Part shown: positions 52,750 to 62,554 of the stretch, piece by piece
How the letters are laid out: the number at the start of each line of letters is the position of its first letter
How positions within the stretch are numbered: the first letter of the stretch is position 1
Origin: an uncultured Bacilli bacterium
GTDB taxonomy: Bacteria; Bacillota_I; Bacilli_A; RF39; UBA660
Length of the DNA: 64,000 nucleotides
Assembly: GCA_910589375.1 (NCBI GenBank)
Contig: CAJUTK010000004.1
Span: forward strand, 65,792 to 129,791
Direction of reading: 5' to 3'
Program-made: the position numbers and the translations under genes
The notes under the pieces: model-generated
The model's database searches: none
What the model was told of the DNA's origin: nothing
Seen by the model: the letters and a program-made list of their open reading frames with translations, nothing else

Positions 52750-53772
52750 ATGGAATTGTTTAATCGATTTCGTGATACGGTATTTTTAAAACAAGATAGC
52801 GATTTGGAAAGGCAAATAAGCGATTTAAAGAATCTTCCTGATTATGAGAAAAATAGGAATATTTTGAAGGATATTAAATTGTTAGAAATTGGTCTTCAAG
52901 GAGAAAAAGAAATTGAATTTGAACTAAAAAATGCAAATATTGGAATGTTTGTCTTACATGATGTAACGATAAAGTGGAATGACTTAACTGCTCAAATAGA
53001 CTATGTTATTGTAACTAAGGGATTTACCTATTTAGTAGAATGTAAAAATTTGATAGGTAATATTACTGTTGATAATAAAGGACAATTTAGAAGAGAATAT
53101 GACTTTGGTGGTAAAAAATATAAAGAAGCGATTTATTCTCCTTATACCCAAGCGGTTAGGCATAAGGATGTTTTAAAGAAAAGATGGTTAGAGAAAAACA
53201 ATAAGCTAATGGTAGCACTAAGAGAAAAAGCTTTTGACAATTTATGGTATAAACCTTTAGTAGTGCTTGCTAATTCAAAATCTATACTAAATACTAGATA
53301 TGCCCCAAAAGAAATTAAAGAGAAAACGATTCGTGTAGATCAATTAGTTAGGTATATTGAAAATGATTTAAAAAAATATGATAGAGATTTGTTTGCTAGT
53401 AAAAAAAGTATGCAAGAATTAGCAAATAGTTTTAAAGAGGCAAATGTGGAAGAATACAGAAGCATAGCAGATAGATATCAGAAAAAAGAGGAGGATGTAA
53501 AAGAATCATTAGTTGTCCAAGAGGAAAAAAAAGTATCTCCCTTAGATATGGTACCTATTTTGAAAAAGTATCGTAAAGAGAAATCAGCTCAAATGAAGGT
53601 TCCTGCTTACTATGTATTTACTGATAAAGAACTTGAACAAATTATAGAATTGAAACCAAAAACATTAGAAGAATTAAAAGATGCTAAAATTTTAACAGCT
53701 ATTAAAATACAGTGCCATGGAGAAGAAATTATTGATATTTTAAATCAGAAGACAGAAGAAAAAGGAGAGTAG
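52750..53772 (+). CDS. NERD domain protein
   Basis: 340 residues. The NERD (nuclease-related) domain covers about 35-150: GLQGEKEIEFEL, HDVTIKWNDLTAQIDYVIV and LVECKNL hold the Glu, Asp and E-x-K residues of a restriction-like nuclease core. The C-terminal part contains FTDKELEQIIELKPKTLEE, like an HRDC-type nucleic-acid-binding end. A DNA-processing role is likely; substrate unknown. GGTGATAGT precedes the ATG. Confidence 0.85.
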   Translation: MELFNRFRDTVFLKQDSDLERQISDLKNLPDYEKNRNILKDIKLLEIGLQGEKEIEFELKNANIGMFVLHDVTIKWNDLTAQIDYVIVTKGFTYLVECKNLIGNITVDNKGQFRREYDFGGKKYKEAIYSPYTQAVRHKDVLKKRWLEKNNKLMVALREKAFDNLWYKPLVVLANSKSILNTRYAPKEIKEKTIRVDQLVRYIENDLKKYDRDLFASKKSMQELANSFKEANVEEYRSIADRYQKKEEDVKESLVVQEEKKVSPLDMVPILKKYRKEKSAQMKVPAYYVFTDKELEQIIELKPKTLEELKDAKILTAIKIQCHGEEIIDILNQKTEEKGE

Positions 53773-53776
53773 CTGT

Positions 53777-55111
53777 ATGAAAAAGAAGAAAAAATTGAAG
53801 CTTCGTTATGATAGAATAGTGCTCTTTATTTTGGTATTAATTTCTATTATAGGGTTAACCATTTATTTTTTTCCAAAGAAAGATAAAAAGGAAGTAAAAC
53901 TAAATGGAGAAGAAAAGAAAAATTATATAGAGATGATTTTAAAAAAAGAAAATAGTGATATAGATGAAAGCTTTTTAAATTGGGTTGTTTCTAATTATGG
54001 AGACAATATTTTAAAACCTCTTTATACTTCTTTAGAAAAAGGTAAATATGATAGAAGTTTATGGCATGAAATAACGGGAAATTCTTATATTGTATTACAG
54101 GATTTGTATCAGGATAATTATAAAAATAATCCAGATGTAACTGTTATAAAGGGAAAAAAGGATAATGTTACAATTAGTTTTGCTGGGGATATATCACTTG
54201 CGGACAATTGGGAAATTATGCCATATTATAAGAGTAGGAATAAAGGTGTATATGGTATTTTATCTGAAGAAATCGTTAAGTATATGATTGGTACTGATTT
54301 AATGATTATAAACAGTGAATTTGCTTTTAGTAATAGGGGAACTCCTACTCCTAACAAGACATATACCTTTAGAGCGAATCCTGACAATGTAAGTATTTAT
54401 AAAGAAATGGGTATTGATTTAGTAACTTTAGCTAATAATCATGTTTATGACTATGGAGAACTTGCCTTTTTAGATACTTTATATACTTTGGATAAAGCAG
54501 GTATTCCAAGAATTGGTGCTGGAGCGGATATTGCAGAGGCAAAGAAGCCTTACTATTTTATAATTAATGGATATAAAATAGCTTTTGTAAATGCTTCACG
54601 TGCCGAAAAGTATCGATTAACGCCAGAAGCTACTGCTACTAGTCCTGGAATATTTCGAGCTTATGACCCTAACCCTTTTGCAGAGGAAATAAAAAAGGCT
54701 AAAGAAAGTAGCGACTTTGTTATTGCGCTTATCCATTGGGGAAAAGAAGATACTCATGAGTTAGAAGAGGTACAAAAAGAAACTGGAAAACTTTATATTG
54801 ATAGTGGTGCAGATATGGTAGTTGGAACTCATGCACATTATTTACAAGGTGTTGAATTTTATAAGAATAAATTGATTGCTTATAATTTGGGGGACTTTAT
54901 TTTTAGCCATGGAAGGGAAGAATCTGGTATTTTGACTTGGGTGTTAAACTTTGATGGTTCTAGTGAATATCAGTTTATTCCTGCTCTTCAAGATGATTTT
55001 AAAACGGTAATGCTTCATGGTGAGGATGCTTTAGAGTTATATCGATTAATGACTTCATGGTCTATCAATGGTAAATTTCTATCAGATGGAAAGATTATAG
55101 AGGAAACTTAA
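53777..55111 (+). CDS. CapA family protein (poly-gamma-glutamate synthesis-like metallophosphatase fold)
   Basis: 444 residues, membrane anchor at about 14-32. From 130 on: ISFAGDISLADNWE, TLANNHVYDYGE, HWGKEDTHELEE, VVGTHAHYLQG and YNLGDFIFS, the CapA/PgsA block with His, Asp and Asn metal ligands of a calcineurin-like fold. No CapB, C or E gene is nearby, so a capsule is not implied. It follows the NERD gene by four bases. Confidence 0.88.
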   Translation: MKKKKKLKLRYDRIVLFILVLISIIGLTIYFFPKKDKKEVKLNGEEKKNYIEMILKKENSDIDESFLNWVVSNYGDNILKPLYTSLEKGKYDRSLWHEITGNSYIVLQDLYQDNYKNNPDVTVIKGKKDNVTISFAGDISLADNWEIMPYYKSRNKGVYGILSEEIVKYMIGTDLMIINSEFAFSNRGTPTPNKTYTFRANPDNVSIYKEMGIDLVTLANNHVYDYGELAFLDTLYTLDKAGIPRIGAGADIAEAKKPYYFIINGYKIAFVNASRAEKYRLTPEATATSPGIFRAYDPNPFAEEIKKAKESSDFVIALIHWGKEDTHELEEVQKETGKLYIDSGADMVVGTHAHYLQGVEFYKNKLIAYNLGDFIFSHGREESGILTWVLNFDGSSEYQFIPALQDDFKTVMLHGEDALELYRLMTSWSINGKFLSDGKIIEET

Positions 55112-55130
55112 ATGTTTCTCTTTTTTTCTT
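55098..55130 (+). terminator. Probable terminator after capA-like gene
   Basis: GGAAAC and GTTTCT pair around the stop codon, followed by CTTTTTTTC. The stem is short. Confidence 0.6.
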
Positions 55131-55191
55131 GAAATAATTGCTAAAAAGAAATTGGTATGATAAAATACTTATAGTGTATAGGAGGGTGCTT

Positions 55192-55713
55192 ATGGAGAGA
55201 TATGTTCCTGATATTTATCAAAAAAGTATACATACTATCAACTATGACTCTTTGCTTTCACGTGGAATAAAATGTTTACTATTTGATTTAGACAACACGA
55301 TAGCGCCTATAGATGCTAAATTACCAAGTAAAGAAGTGAAAATCCTTTTTAAAGAATTGAAAGAAAAAGGGTTTAAGGTTGTTATATTTTCTAATAGCCC
55401 AAAGGTTAGAGTGAAACCTTTTTCGGATGAATTACAAGTGGAGAGCTGTTCGAATGCAAAGAAGCCATCTTCTAAAAAGTTTTTATCTGTCATTAAAATT
55501 TTAGGATACAATTTTAGTGAAGTAGCAATTGTAGGAGATTCTATGATTGATGATATTTCTGGTGGAAATGGCGTTGGTATTACTACTATTCTTGTCAATC
55601 GATTGTCAAAAAGAGAGTTTCCATTTGCATGGCTAAAAAGAAAGTATGAAAGACGAATTGTGAAAAAATTGCGTAATAAGGACTTATTTACAAGAGGAAG
55701 ATATTATGAATAG
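55192..55713 (+). CDS. yqeG: YqeG family HAD phosphatase
   Basis: 173 residues, HAD subfamily IIIA. FDLDNTIAP (D32, D34) motif I, FSNSP motif II, and GDSMIDDISGG motif IV. The ATG at 55192 has GGAGGG six bases upstream; an earlier frame is rejected. The order yqeG-yqeH with eight bases of overlap is that of B. subtilis. Substrate unknown; related enzymes act on phosphatidylglycerophosphate. Confidence 0.93.
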   Translation: MERYVPDIYQKSIHTINYDSLLSRGIKCLLFDLDNTIAPIDAKLPSKEVKILFKELKEKGFKVVIFSNSPKVRVKPFSDELQVESCSNAKKPSSKKFLSVIKILGYNFSEVAIVGDSMIDDISGGNGVGITTILVNRLSKREFPFAWLKRKYERRIVKKLRNKDLFTRGRYYE

Positions 55714-56695
55714 TTGTTGTGGATGCGGAGCTATTTTACAGATAGATGATCCAGAAAAAGAAGGTTTTGCTAAAAGTATAGAAAATCGTTTTTGTGAAAG
55801 ATGCTTTCGTATTAAAAATTATAATGAGTATAAGATAATAGAAAAAGATGGAGAAGATTTTTTAACGATTATCAAGGAAATTGGAAATACAAAAAGATTA
55901 GTAATTTTAGTAATTGATTTATTTCAAATACCAAAGGATATTTCCAAAATGTTAAGTTTATTAAATAATCCTATTTTACTGGTTTTGACAAAAAGGGATT
56001 TGCTGCCAGTTTCTCTTTATGAGGAAAGACTAAAGGAATATTTTCAGGGATTATCTAATCAAATTGTTGATACTGTAATTATCAGTACTAATAAAAATTA
56101 TCATTTTGATGAGTTAATGGAAAGCATTTCTAAAAATAAAATAGGAAAAGAAGTATATGTAATTGGCTATACAAACGCTGGTAAGTCTTCTATGATTAAT
56201 AAGATTTTAGAAGATTATACAGAAAGCATTCCAGAGATTACAACAAGTATGTTGCCAAGTACAACTATTCAAAAAATAGAAATTAGTATTAATGAAGAAT
56301 TAATGTTAATCGATACACCTGGATTATTAGAAGAAGGCAGTTTGCTAAATTTATTATCTGGGGATGAATTAAAAAGGGTAATGCCTAGAAAAACAATTCG
56401 TCCTATTACGTATCAAATTAAAGAAGAACAGTATCTTTTTATCGACAATTATGTAAGGATAGATTGTAAAAACAACAATAATATTACTCTTTATTTTTCT
56501 AATAATTTAAATATAGATAGGAGTTTTAAAGAAACTTCTAAGTTGCAAGATTTGAAAAAGATGGAACTGTCAGTTTCTGCTAGGGAAGATGTAGTGATTA
56601 AAGGGCTTGGTTTCTTTAAAGTAATGAATGCTGATACTTTTATAATTTACATAGTTCCTGGTGTAGATGTTTATACAAGAAATTCGTTAATATAG
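55706..56695 (+). CDS. yqeH: Ribosome biogenesis GTPase YqeH
   Basis: Circularly permuted GTPase needed for 30S assembly. 329 residues. N-terminal zinc finger with CCGCG and CERC, G4 TKRDLLP, then G1 GYTNAGKSSM, G3 DTPGLLEEG, in the permuted order. C-terminal all-beta and RNA-binding region. The first base is eight bases before the yqeG stop. Confidence 0.95.
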   Translation: MNSCCGCGAILQIDDPEKEGFAKSIENRFCERCFRIKNYNEYKIIEKDGEDFLTIIKEIGNTKRLVILVIDLFQIPKDISKMLSLLNNPILLVLTKRDLLPVSLYEERLKEYFQGLSNQIVDTVIISTNKNYHFDELMESISKNKIGKEVYVIGYTNAGKSSMINKILEDYTESIPEITTSMLPSTTIQKIEISINEELMLIDTPGLLEEGSLLNLLSGDELKRVMPRKTIRPITYQIKEEQYLFIDNYVRIDCKNNNNITLYFSNNLNIDRSFKETSKLQDLKKMELSVSAREDVVIKGLGFFKVMNADTFIIYIVPGVDVYTRNSLI

Positions 56696-56704
56696 GAGGA
56701 AATT

Positions 56705-57928
56705 ATGGAAGAAAAGAATAAAACAGAGAAAAATCATGAATCTGAAGAAGAATTAAGGAAAAAATTAAAAGAGGAATTACGCGCTGAACTTTTAGAGGAA
56801 TTAAAAGAAGAGAAAAAAGAAAAGGATAAAAAAAGCGAAGATATTTCCCCATTAAAAAATCCTGCTATTAGTTCTAGTTCCAAAGTCCATTTTGATGATT
56901 ATAATAGTAAAGAACTAGAAAATATTAATGATATGCACAGAAAAGAAAGGGATTTAACTGAAAAAAAGAGGCCTACTACTAAGAAATCTACAAATGAAAG
57001 AAAAGAGAACGTAGAATCAGAGTCTAATGCACCAAAACAACAGGGATCTATTGCTGTTATGATAGTGGCTTTAATATTAATTGTTGTTACTATTTTTCTT
57101 TTCCCACATGTATATCGATTCTTTTCACAGAAAAATACTAAACCTGATAAGCTAATAGAGAGCAATAGTTCTAGTAATGAAGGACCTGTATATGAAAAAA
57201 TTACTGTGAATAGTGAAGTACTAAAAACATTTACTTATCCAATTATGCGTAATAGCCAGTATGAAAAAGCAAGTTATTATCAAAAAGAGAATATTACTAT
57301 GTCTGATTTTTCTAATAATGATATTTTATATAATGCCTTTATTCATGTATATACAGGTTCTATTGGACCTTATAATGGAGCTTATAATGAAAATTATTGC
57401 GGAACAGCTAAAACTAGAAAATCAGTTAATCCAAAGTATTTAGATGCTCGTATTGAAAATTTATTTTCAAGAAATACAAAGTATGAACATGCAACATTTA
57501 AAGTTCCTAGTACTAATAAAGATACCGCTTATGTAGGAACGTGGGTATATGATTCTAAAAACAATATCTATGTTTATTACGGAGACTGTGAAGGTGTAAG
57601 GCCAACTAATACTCTATATTATGATTTAAAACAAATCTATGAAGCAAACGGACAATCTAATAATACTGTAATTGATGTAAGTTATTACATGGGGTTTGCA
57701 GAGGTAAATGCCACTACTAAGAACTACACTATCTACAGTGATGCTTCTATGAGTGATGTTTTAACGACAGGCACTTTAACAAAAGATAATTATGAATCAG
57801 AATTAGAAGAAGTATTCAATGCTTATTTACAAACTAATCATTCTGCTAAGTCTTATAAGTATACATTCTCATCTCTTAATTGTTCTTACCAAGATTATTG
57901 CTTTGAAAAAGGAGAATGGGTAAAATGA
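56705..57928 (+). CDS. Uncharacterised membrane-anchored protein
   Basis: 407 residues. The N-terminal 110 are highly charged and partly coiled coil (EELRKKLKEELRAELLEE). A transmembrane helix follows at about 116-138 and then a 260-residue extracytoplasmic domain rich in Tyr, Asn and Thr with at least four cysteines. Not recognised. GGAGGAAATT precedes the ATG and it follows yqeH by nine bases. Its stop overlaps the next gene. Confidence 0.75.
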   Translation: MEEKNKTEKNHESEEELRKKLKEELRAELLEELKEEKKEKDKKSEDISPLKNPAISSSSKVHFDDYNSKELENINDMHRKERDLTEKKRPTTKKSTNERKENVESESNAPKQQGSIAVMIVALILIVVTIFLFPHVYRFFSQKNTKPDKLIESNSSSNEGPVYEKITVNSEVLKTFTYPIMRNSQYEKASYYQKENITMSDFSNNDILYNAFIHVYTGSIGPYNGAYNENYCGTAKTRKSVNPKYLDARIENLFSRNTKYEHATFKVPSTNKDTAYVGTWVYDSKNNIYVYYGDCEGVRPTNTLYYDLKQIYEANGQSNNTVIDVSYYMGFAEVNATTKNYTIYSDASMSDVLTTGTLTKDNYESELEEVFNAYLQTNHSAKSYKYTFSSLNCSYQDYCFEKGEWVK

Positions 57929-58341
57929 TTGAAGATCATTGGGATACAAGACAAGAGTATATTAAACAAGGGAATGAATTAGCAGCTTTAGAGGCAAAGC
58001 AAGAAAAAGAAAAGAAAGATCAGGAGAAAGCATTAAAAGAAATGCAAGAAAAGATGGTATCTGTTTCTTATCAAGCTAATAATGCATCTTCTAGTGGAGG
58101 AGAATTGAATCCCATTTTTGTTCCTCAAAAGCAAGAATCAAAGAGTTCTACTTTAGAACCTAATCCTACTATGATGCCTAATTCTCCAATGAATTCTTCT
58201 AATAGAGGAAACTTAGATAGCATGAAAACATTAGAAAATAGAGGTAGAATGGGATTTCAAAATAACACTTCAACATCATCTTTTCAAAGACCCTTTGGTC
58301 AAAATAGTAATCCCTTCCAAAATAATAATGGCCATTTTTAG
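57925..58341 (+). CDS. Low-complexity protein, Asn/Ser/Pro-rich
   Basis: 138 residues: a charged coiled coil (about 12-45) followed by a disordered tail of Asn, Ser, Gln, Pro and Met. The ATG at 57925 overlaps the preceding TGA and has GGAG 11 bases upstream. The ATG at 57916 is too near the ribosome site. Probably works with the preceding membrane protein; function unknown. Confidence 0.65.
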   Translation: MIEDHWDTRQEYIKQGNELAALEAKQEKEKKDQEKALKEMQEKMVSVSYQANNASSSGGELNPIFVPQKQESKSSTLEPNPTMMPNSPMNSSNRGNLDSMKTLENRGRMGFQNNTSTSSFQRPFGQNSNPFQNNNGHF

Positions 58342-58368
58342 CATTTGTAAAAATACAAGTGCTTTTTT
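58341..58368 (+). terminator. Intrinsic terminator before uvrA
   Basis: GCATTTGTA, AAAA, TACAAGTGC, TTTTTT. Confidence 0.9.
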
Positions 58369-58382
58369 CTTGAAAAAATGTA

Positions 58383-58411
58383 TTGACGAACAAATGTATT
58401 TACTGTATACT
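58383..58411 (+). promoter_or_regulatory. Sigma-A promoter of uvrA with overlapping LexA-like box
   Basis: TTGACG at 58383-58388, a 17-base spacer and TATACT at 58406-58411. CGAACAAATGTATT at 58387-58400 resembles the Gram-positive LexA box CGAAC-N4-GTTCG, with the left half exact and the right half degenerate. LexA bound there would block the promoter, giving SOS control as known for uvrA elsewhere. Confidence 0.65.
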
Positions 58412-58448
58412 AATAAGCAGTGAAATGTGATAAATGGAGTGAAAGAAT

Positions 58449-61259
58449 ATGGATAAAATTATTGTCAAAGGTGCACGGGAAAATAATTTAAAGAATGTAA
58501 ATATTGAACTTCCAAAAAATAAGTTAATTGTTATGACTGGAGTATCTGGAAGTGGAAAAAGTAGTTTGGCATTTGATACAATTTATGCGGAGGGGCAAAG
58601 AAGATATGTAGAATCTTTAAGTGCTTATGCTAGACAATTTTTAGGTGGAACAGAAAAGCCAGATGTAGATTTGATTGAAGGACTTAGCCCAGCTATTAGT
58701 ATAGATCAAAAAACTACTAATAAAAATCCGAGAAGTACTGTTGGAACTGTGACGGAGATATATGATTATTTAAGACTTCTTTATGCTAGGATAGGAGTTC
58801 CATATTGCCCTAAGCATGGAAAACCAATTACAAGTCAGAGTATTGAAGAAATGACAAACCAGATATTAAAGCAACCCATTGGCACTAAAATTCGTATTTT
58901 AAGTCCAATTGTTTATGGAGAAAAGGGAACACAGAAAGATTTATTAGATAATCTTAGAAAAGATGGATATGCTAGGGTTCGAATTGATGGAGGAGAATAC
59001 GATTTATCTGAGGACATTGTTTTAGATAAAAACAAAAAGCATTCTATTGAAATTATTGTAGATCGTTTAATTATGAAAGAAGATATTCGTAGTAGACTTT
59101 ATGAAGCTATAGAAACTGCCAGTAAAGAAGCAAAAGGGAAAGTAGTAGTAGATATTGTTGGAAAAGAAGAAATCTTAATGAGTGAACAGTATGCCTGCCC
59201 AGAATGCGATTTTTCTATCCCTGAATTAGAACCTAGAATGTTTTCTTTCAATGCTCCATATGGCGCGTGTAAAGATTGTAATGGACTTGGTATTAAATTA
59301 AAAATAGATGTGGATTTAGTAATCCCAGATAAAACAAAGAGCGTTTTAGATGGGGGGATTGTCCCATACAACTTAGATGCCTCTATTAATAATACTCAAA
59401 TACTTACAGTAGCTAAACATTATCATATTGATTTAACAAAACCAATTGAAAAATTAACAAAGGAGGAATTGGATATCCTTCTTTATGGTAGTAATGAGTT
59501 ATTAGAATTCAATTATGTATCTAATAATGGAAATACACGTAAGACAAAAGATTATTTTGAAGGCATTATTACAAATTTAGAACGCAGATATATGGAAACA
59601 AAGAGTGGATGGATTAGGGATTGGATAGAGCAATATATGACAGAGTTAGAATGTTCCACTTGTCATGGTTCTAGATTAGATGATTTTGTTTTATCTGTAA
59701 AAGTTGGAAAGAAAAATATTTATGAATTAACTCAGATGAGTATTCGTGACATGTATGATTTTTTCTTAAAGTTAAAGCTAACTCGAGAACAAGAAGAAAT
59801 TTCAAGATTAATTATTAAAGAAATAAAAGATAGATTAAACTTTTTAATTAACGTGGGAATTGAATATTTAACACTTAGTCGAAGTGCAGGTACTCTAAGT
59901 GGTGGTGAAGCGCAACGAATTCGACTTGCAACGCAAATTGGTTCTCATTTAACAGGTGTTCTTTATGTATTAGATGAGCCAAGTATAGGTCTTCATCAGA
60001 GAGATAATGAAAAATTAATCCATTCCCTATTAGAAATGAGAGATTTAGGAAACACTTTAATTGTCGTTGAACATGATACAGATACTATGTTAGCAAGTGA
60101 CTATTTAGTTGATGTAGGCCCAGGTGCTGGACTTCATGGGGGAGAGATAGTGGCATGTGGTACTCCAGAGGAAGTCATGCAGAATCCAAATAGTTTGACT
60201 GGTAAATATTTATCTGGAAAAGAAAAAATAGAAGTTCCTAAGAAAAGAAGAAAAGGAAATGGAAGTTTTATTGAGATAAAGGGAGCTCGTGAAAATAATT
60301 TAAAAAATTTAAATGTAAAATTTCCTCTTGGGACTTTTACTTGTGTTACTGGAGTATCTGGAAGTGGAAAGAGTACTTTAGTAAATCAAATTTTATATCG
60401 CTTATTGTTTAATAAAATTTATCGTGGTAAAGAGAAACCAGGTCTTCATAAAAGTGTTAAGGGTTTAGAAAATGTAGATAAAGTAGTAGATATTAGTCAG
60501 ACTCCAATTGGAAGAACTCCAAGGAGTAATCCAGCTACTTATACAGGTGTTTTTGATGATATTAGAGATATTTTTACACAGACTAAAGAAGCAAAGATGA
60601 GGGGCTATGATAAGAGTAGATTTTCATTTAATGTAAAAGGAGGACGCTGTGAAGCTTGTTGGGGAGATGGGGTTAAAAAGATAGAAATGCACTTTCTTCC
60701 TGATGTTTATGTTCCTTGTGAAGTATGTGGAGGAACACGCTATAATAGTGAAACTTTACAAATTAAATACAAAGGTAAAAGCATTTATGATGTTTTAGAG
60801 ATGAGAGTAGAGGAAGCTTTAGAATTCTTTGAAAACGTACCTAAGGTAAAAGCTAAATTACAGATGTTATGTGATGTAGGTCTTTCTTATGTGAAACTTG
60901 GACAAAGTGCTCCTACATTAAGTGGAGGAGAAGCTGGAAGAGTAAAACTTGCTAAAGAGCTTCAGAAAAAGCCTACTGGAAAAAGTGTATTCATTTTAGA
61001 TGAGCCTACAACTGGTTTGCACACAGATGATATTAAAAAGTTATTAGTAATTTTACAAAGAATTGTAGATAATGGAGATACTGTTATTGTTATTGAACAT
61101 AATTTAGATGTTATTAAAGTAGCTGATTATATTATAGACTTGGGACCAGAGGGTGGAGACTTAGGAGGAACTATTGTTGGTACAGGAACTCCAGAACAGA
61201 TTTCTAAAATGAAAGAAAGTTATACAGGAAAGTTTTTAGGACCTATTTTAAAGAAGTGA
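58449..61259 (+). CDS. uvrA: Excinuclease ABC subunit A
   Basis: Damage-recognition ATPase of nucleotide excision repair. 936 residues with two ABC ATPase modules: GVSGSGKSSLAF near 31 and GVSGSGKSTLVN in the second half; signatures LSGGEAQRI and LSGGEAGRVK; zinc cysteines CPEC, CKDC and in the second module CEAC and CEVC. Family length 930-960. A LexA-like box is in the promoter. uvrB is not next to it. Confidence 0.97.
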   Translation: MDKIIVKGARENNLKNVNIELPKNKLIVMTGVSGSGKSSLAFDTIYAEGQRRYVESLSAYARQFLGGTEKPDVDLIEGLSPAISIDQKTTNKNPRSTVGTVTEIYDYLRLLYARIGVPYCPKHGKPITSQSIEEMTNQILKQPIGTKIRILSPIVYGEKGTQKDLLDNLRKDGYARVRIDGGEYDLSEDIVLDKNKKHSIEIIVDRLIMKEDIRSRLYEAIETASKEAKGKVVVDIVGKEEILMSEQYACPECDFSIPELEPRMFSFNAPYGACKDCNGLGIKLKIDVDLVIPDKTKSVLDGGIVPYNLDASINNTQILTVAKHYHIDLTKPIEKLTKEELDILLYGSNELLEFNYVSNNGNTRKTKDYFEGIITNLERRYMETKSGWIRDWIEQYMTELECSTCHGSRLDDFVLSVKVGKKNIYELTQMSIRDMYDFFLKLKLTREQEEISRLIIKEIKDRLNFLINVGIEYLTLSRSAGTLSGGEAQRIRLATQIGSHLTGVLYVLDEPSIGLHQRDNEKLIHSLLEMRDLGNTLIVVEHDTDTMLASDYLVDVGPGAGLHGGEIVACGTPEEVMQNPNSLTGKYLSGKEKIEVPKKRRKGNGSFIEIKGARENNLKNLNVKFPLGTFTCVTGVSGSGKSTLVNQILYRLLFNKIYRGKEKPGLHKSVKGLENVDKVVDISQTPIGRTPRSNPATYTGVFDDIRDIFTQTKEAKMRGYDKSRFSFNVKGGRCEACWGDGVKKIEMHFLPDVYVPCEVCGGTRYNSETLQIKYKGKSIYDVLEMRVEEALEFFENVPKVKAKLQMLCDVGLSYVKLGQSAPTLSGGEAGRVKLAKELQKKPTGKSVFILDEPTTGLHTDDIKKLLVILQRIVDNGDTVIVIEHNLDVIKVADYIIDLGPEGGDLGGTIVGTGTPEQISKMKESYTGKFLGPILKK

Positions 61260-61281
61260 GTAAAATCACTTCCTTTTTATT
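61253..61281 (+). terminator. Intrinsic terminator after uvrA
   Basis: GAAGTGA, GTAAAA, TCACTTC, then CTTTTTATT. Confidence 0.8.
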
Positions 61282-61327
61282 GACAAAATAATAAATGATA
61301 GTTACAATTAAAATAGAGGATGGTAGT

Positions 61328-61822
61328 ATGAAGATAGATTGTACTTGGACACGTGATGATTTGAAGTCATACTTAAAGAAAAAAAGGATAATCCCAAATA
61401 TCATTTTTTTAGCATTAGGGACTTATTTTTTCTTTTCTTGGACAAAATATGGCTTTTTAGACATTAATACAGATAAAAAAATATTGTGGCTTGGTTTTGC
61501 AATCTATTTTGTGTTCATTATCTTTCTTTTATGGGCAATTACAAAATTATACATATTTCTAAAATTAAGAAGAAATGATAAAAAGACGGGTAAAGCTTAT
61601 GGTGTTTATCATATAGAAGTTGATAAACAAAAAATTTCTTCTATTTTAGGGGAAGATAAATTTTGCTATTACTGGAAAGATGTAACTTCTTTTCGAGTAA
61701 GAAGAAACTATTTCTTTTTAAAAACTAAAAAAGATAAAATTGGACTTTGTTTTAGAAAAGAAATATTAAAGGATAATTATGAAAAACTATTATCTTATGT
61801 AAAACAACAGCTTTCTTCTTAG
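61328..61822 (+). CDS. YcxB-like membrane protein
   Basis: 164 residues: two membrane helices (about 23-40 and 51-75) and a C-terminal beta-rich domain with YYWKDVTSFRVRRNYFFLKT, which fits the YcxB family. The start at 61328 has AGAGGATGGT upstream. Function of this family is not known. Single gene. Confidence 0.7.
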   Translation: MKIDCTWTRDDLKSYLKKKRIIPNIIFLALGTYFFFSWTKYGFLDINTDKKILWLGFAIYFVFIIFLLWAITKLYIFLKLRRNDKKTGKAYGVYHIEVDKQKISSILGEDKFCYYWKDVTSFRVRRNYFFLKTKKDKIGLCFRKEILKDNYEKLLSYVKQQLSS

Positions 61823-61843
61823 TTTGAGTACCTTGTACCCTTA

Positions 61844-61872
61844 TTGACATTCCTAACTCTTTTCTATATAAT
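61844..61872 (+). promoter_or_regulatory. Consensus sigma-A promoter of the NrtR-like gene
   Basis: TTGACA at 61844-61849, 17-base spacer, TATAAT at 61867-61872. Both boxes match the consensus fully. Confidence 0.85.
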
Positions 61873-61901
61873 ATATTAATATTGTGAGAGAAGGGTTAAA
61901 T

Positions 61902-62543
61902 ATGAATATTGAAGCCTTAGTAAGCATATTTACTATAGTAGATGGAAAATTTAAAGTTTTATTGTTTAGGAAAAAGAAGGATCCTTATAAAGGTTATTGG
62001 ATTTTGCCTAGTGATCTTTTAGGAAAAGAGAATACTTTAGAGGAAGTTGTAGAAGAATGTATATCCGATAAAGTTGGATTATCTAATTTAGAATATAATC
62101 AAGTTAAGGTGTTTAGTGCCTTAGATAGAAATCCTTCTAAGAGAATAATTGGAGTATCTTTTATAACAATTGTTGATTCTACTACGATTGAACTTAATAA
62201 TATTAGTACAGATGAAGGTATGGAATGGTTTGACATTGATAACTTACCAAAGATTGGGTATGATCATCAAGAAATCATTAATGCCTCTGTAGAGACTTTA
62301 AAGCAAAAAATTAATCATAGCTTAGAATTAAAGAAACTTTTTCCAAGTGATTTTACATTACCTGAAATTCAGAAGATTTATGAACAGTTAATGAATTGTG
62401 AATTAGATCGTAGAAATTTTAGAAAAAAATTTATTAAGGCAGATTTAATTGAAGAAACAGGGGACAAAGTTACTGGTATGAATGGTAGACCTGCTATTTT
62501 ATACCGATTTAAGGAGGACATTGAAGATAAACTGCTATTTTAG
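61902..62543 (+). CDS. NrtR-like regulator: degenerate Nudix domain plus winged helix
   Basis: 213 residues. The N-terminal 140 are a Nudix fold, but the catalytic box is altered: GKENTLEEVVEECISDKVGL lacks the REUxEE residues, so hydrolase activity is unlikely. The C-terminal 75 residues (TLPEIQKIYEQL, RRNFRKKFI, GRPAILYRF) form a winged helix. This is the architecture of NrtR repressors that sense ADP-ribose or related nucleotides and control NAD genes. The ATG at 61902 follows AGAAGGG. No NAD gene is adjacent, so its targets are unknown. Confidence 0.85.
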   Translation: MNIEALVSIFTIVDGKFKVLLFRKKKDPYKGYWILPSDLLGKENTLEEVVEECISDKVGLSNLEYNQVKVFSALDRNPSKRIIGVSFITIVDSTTIELNNISTDEGMEWFDIDNLPKIGYDHQEIINASVETLKQKINHSLELKKLFPSDFTLPEIQKIYEQLMNCELDRRNFRKKFIKADLIEETGDKVTGMNGRPAILYRFKEDIEDKLLF

Positions 62544-62554
62544 GAGTGATGTTT

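Noticed and set aside
53777..55111. Poly-gamma-glutamate capsule locus
   Set aside because: Only a CapA-like protein is present; capB, capC and capE are missing.
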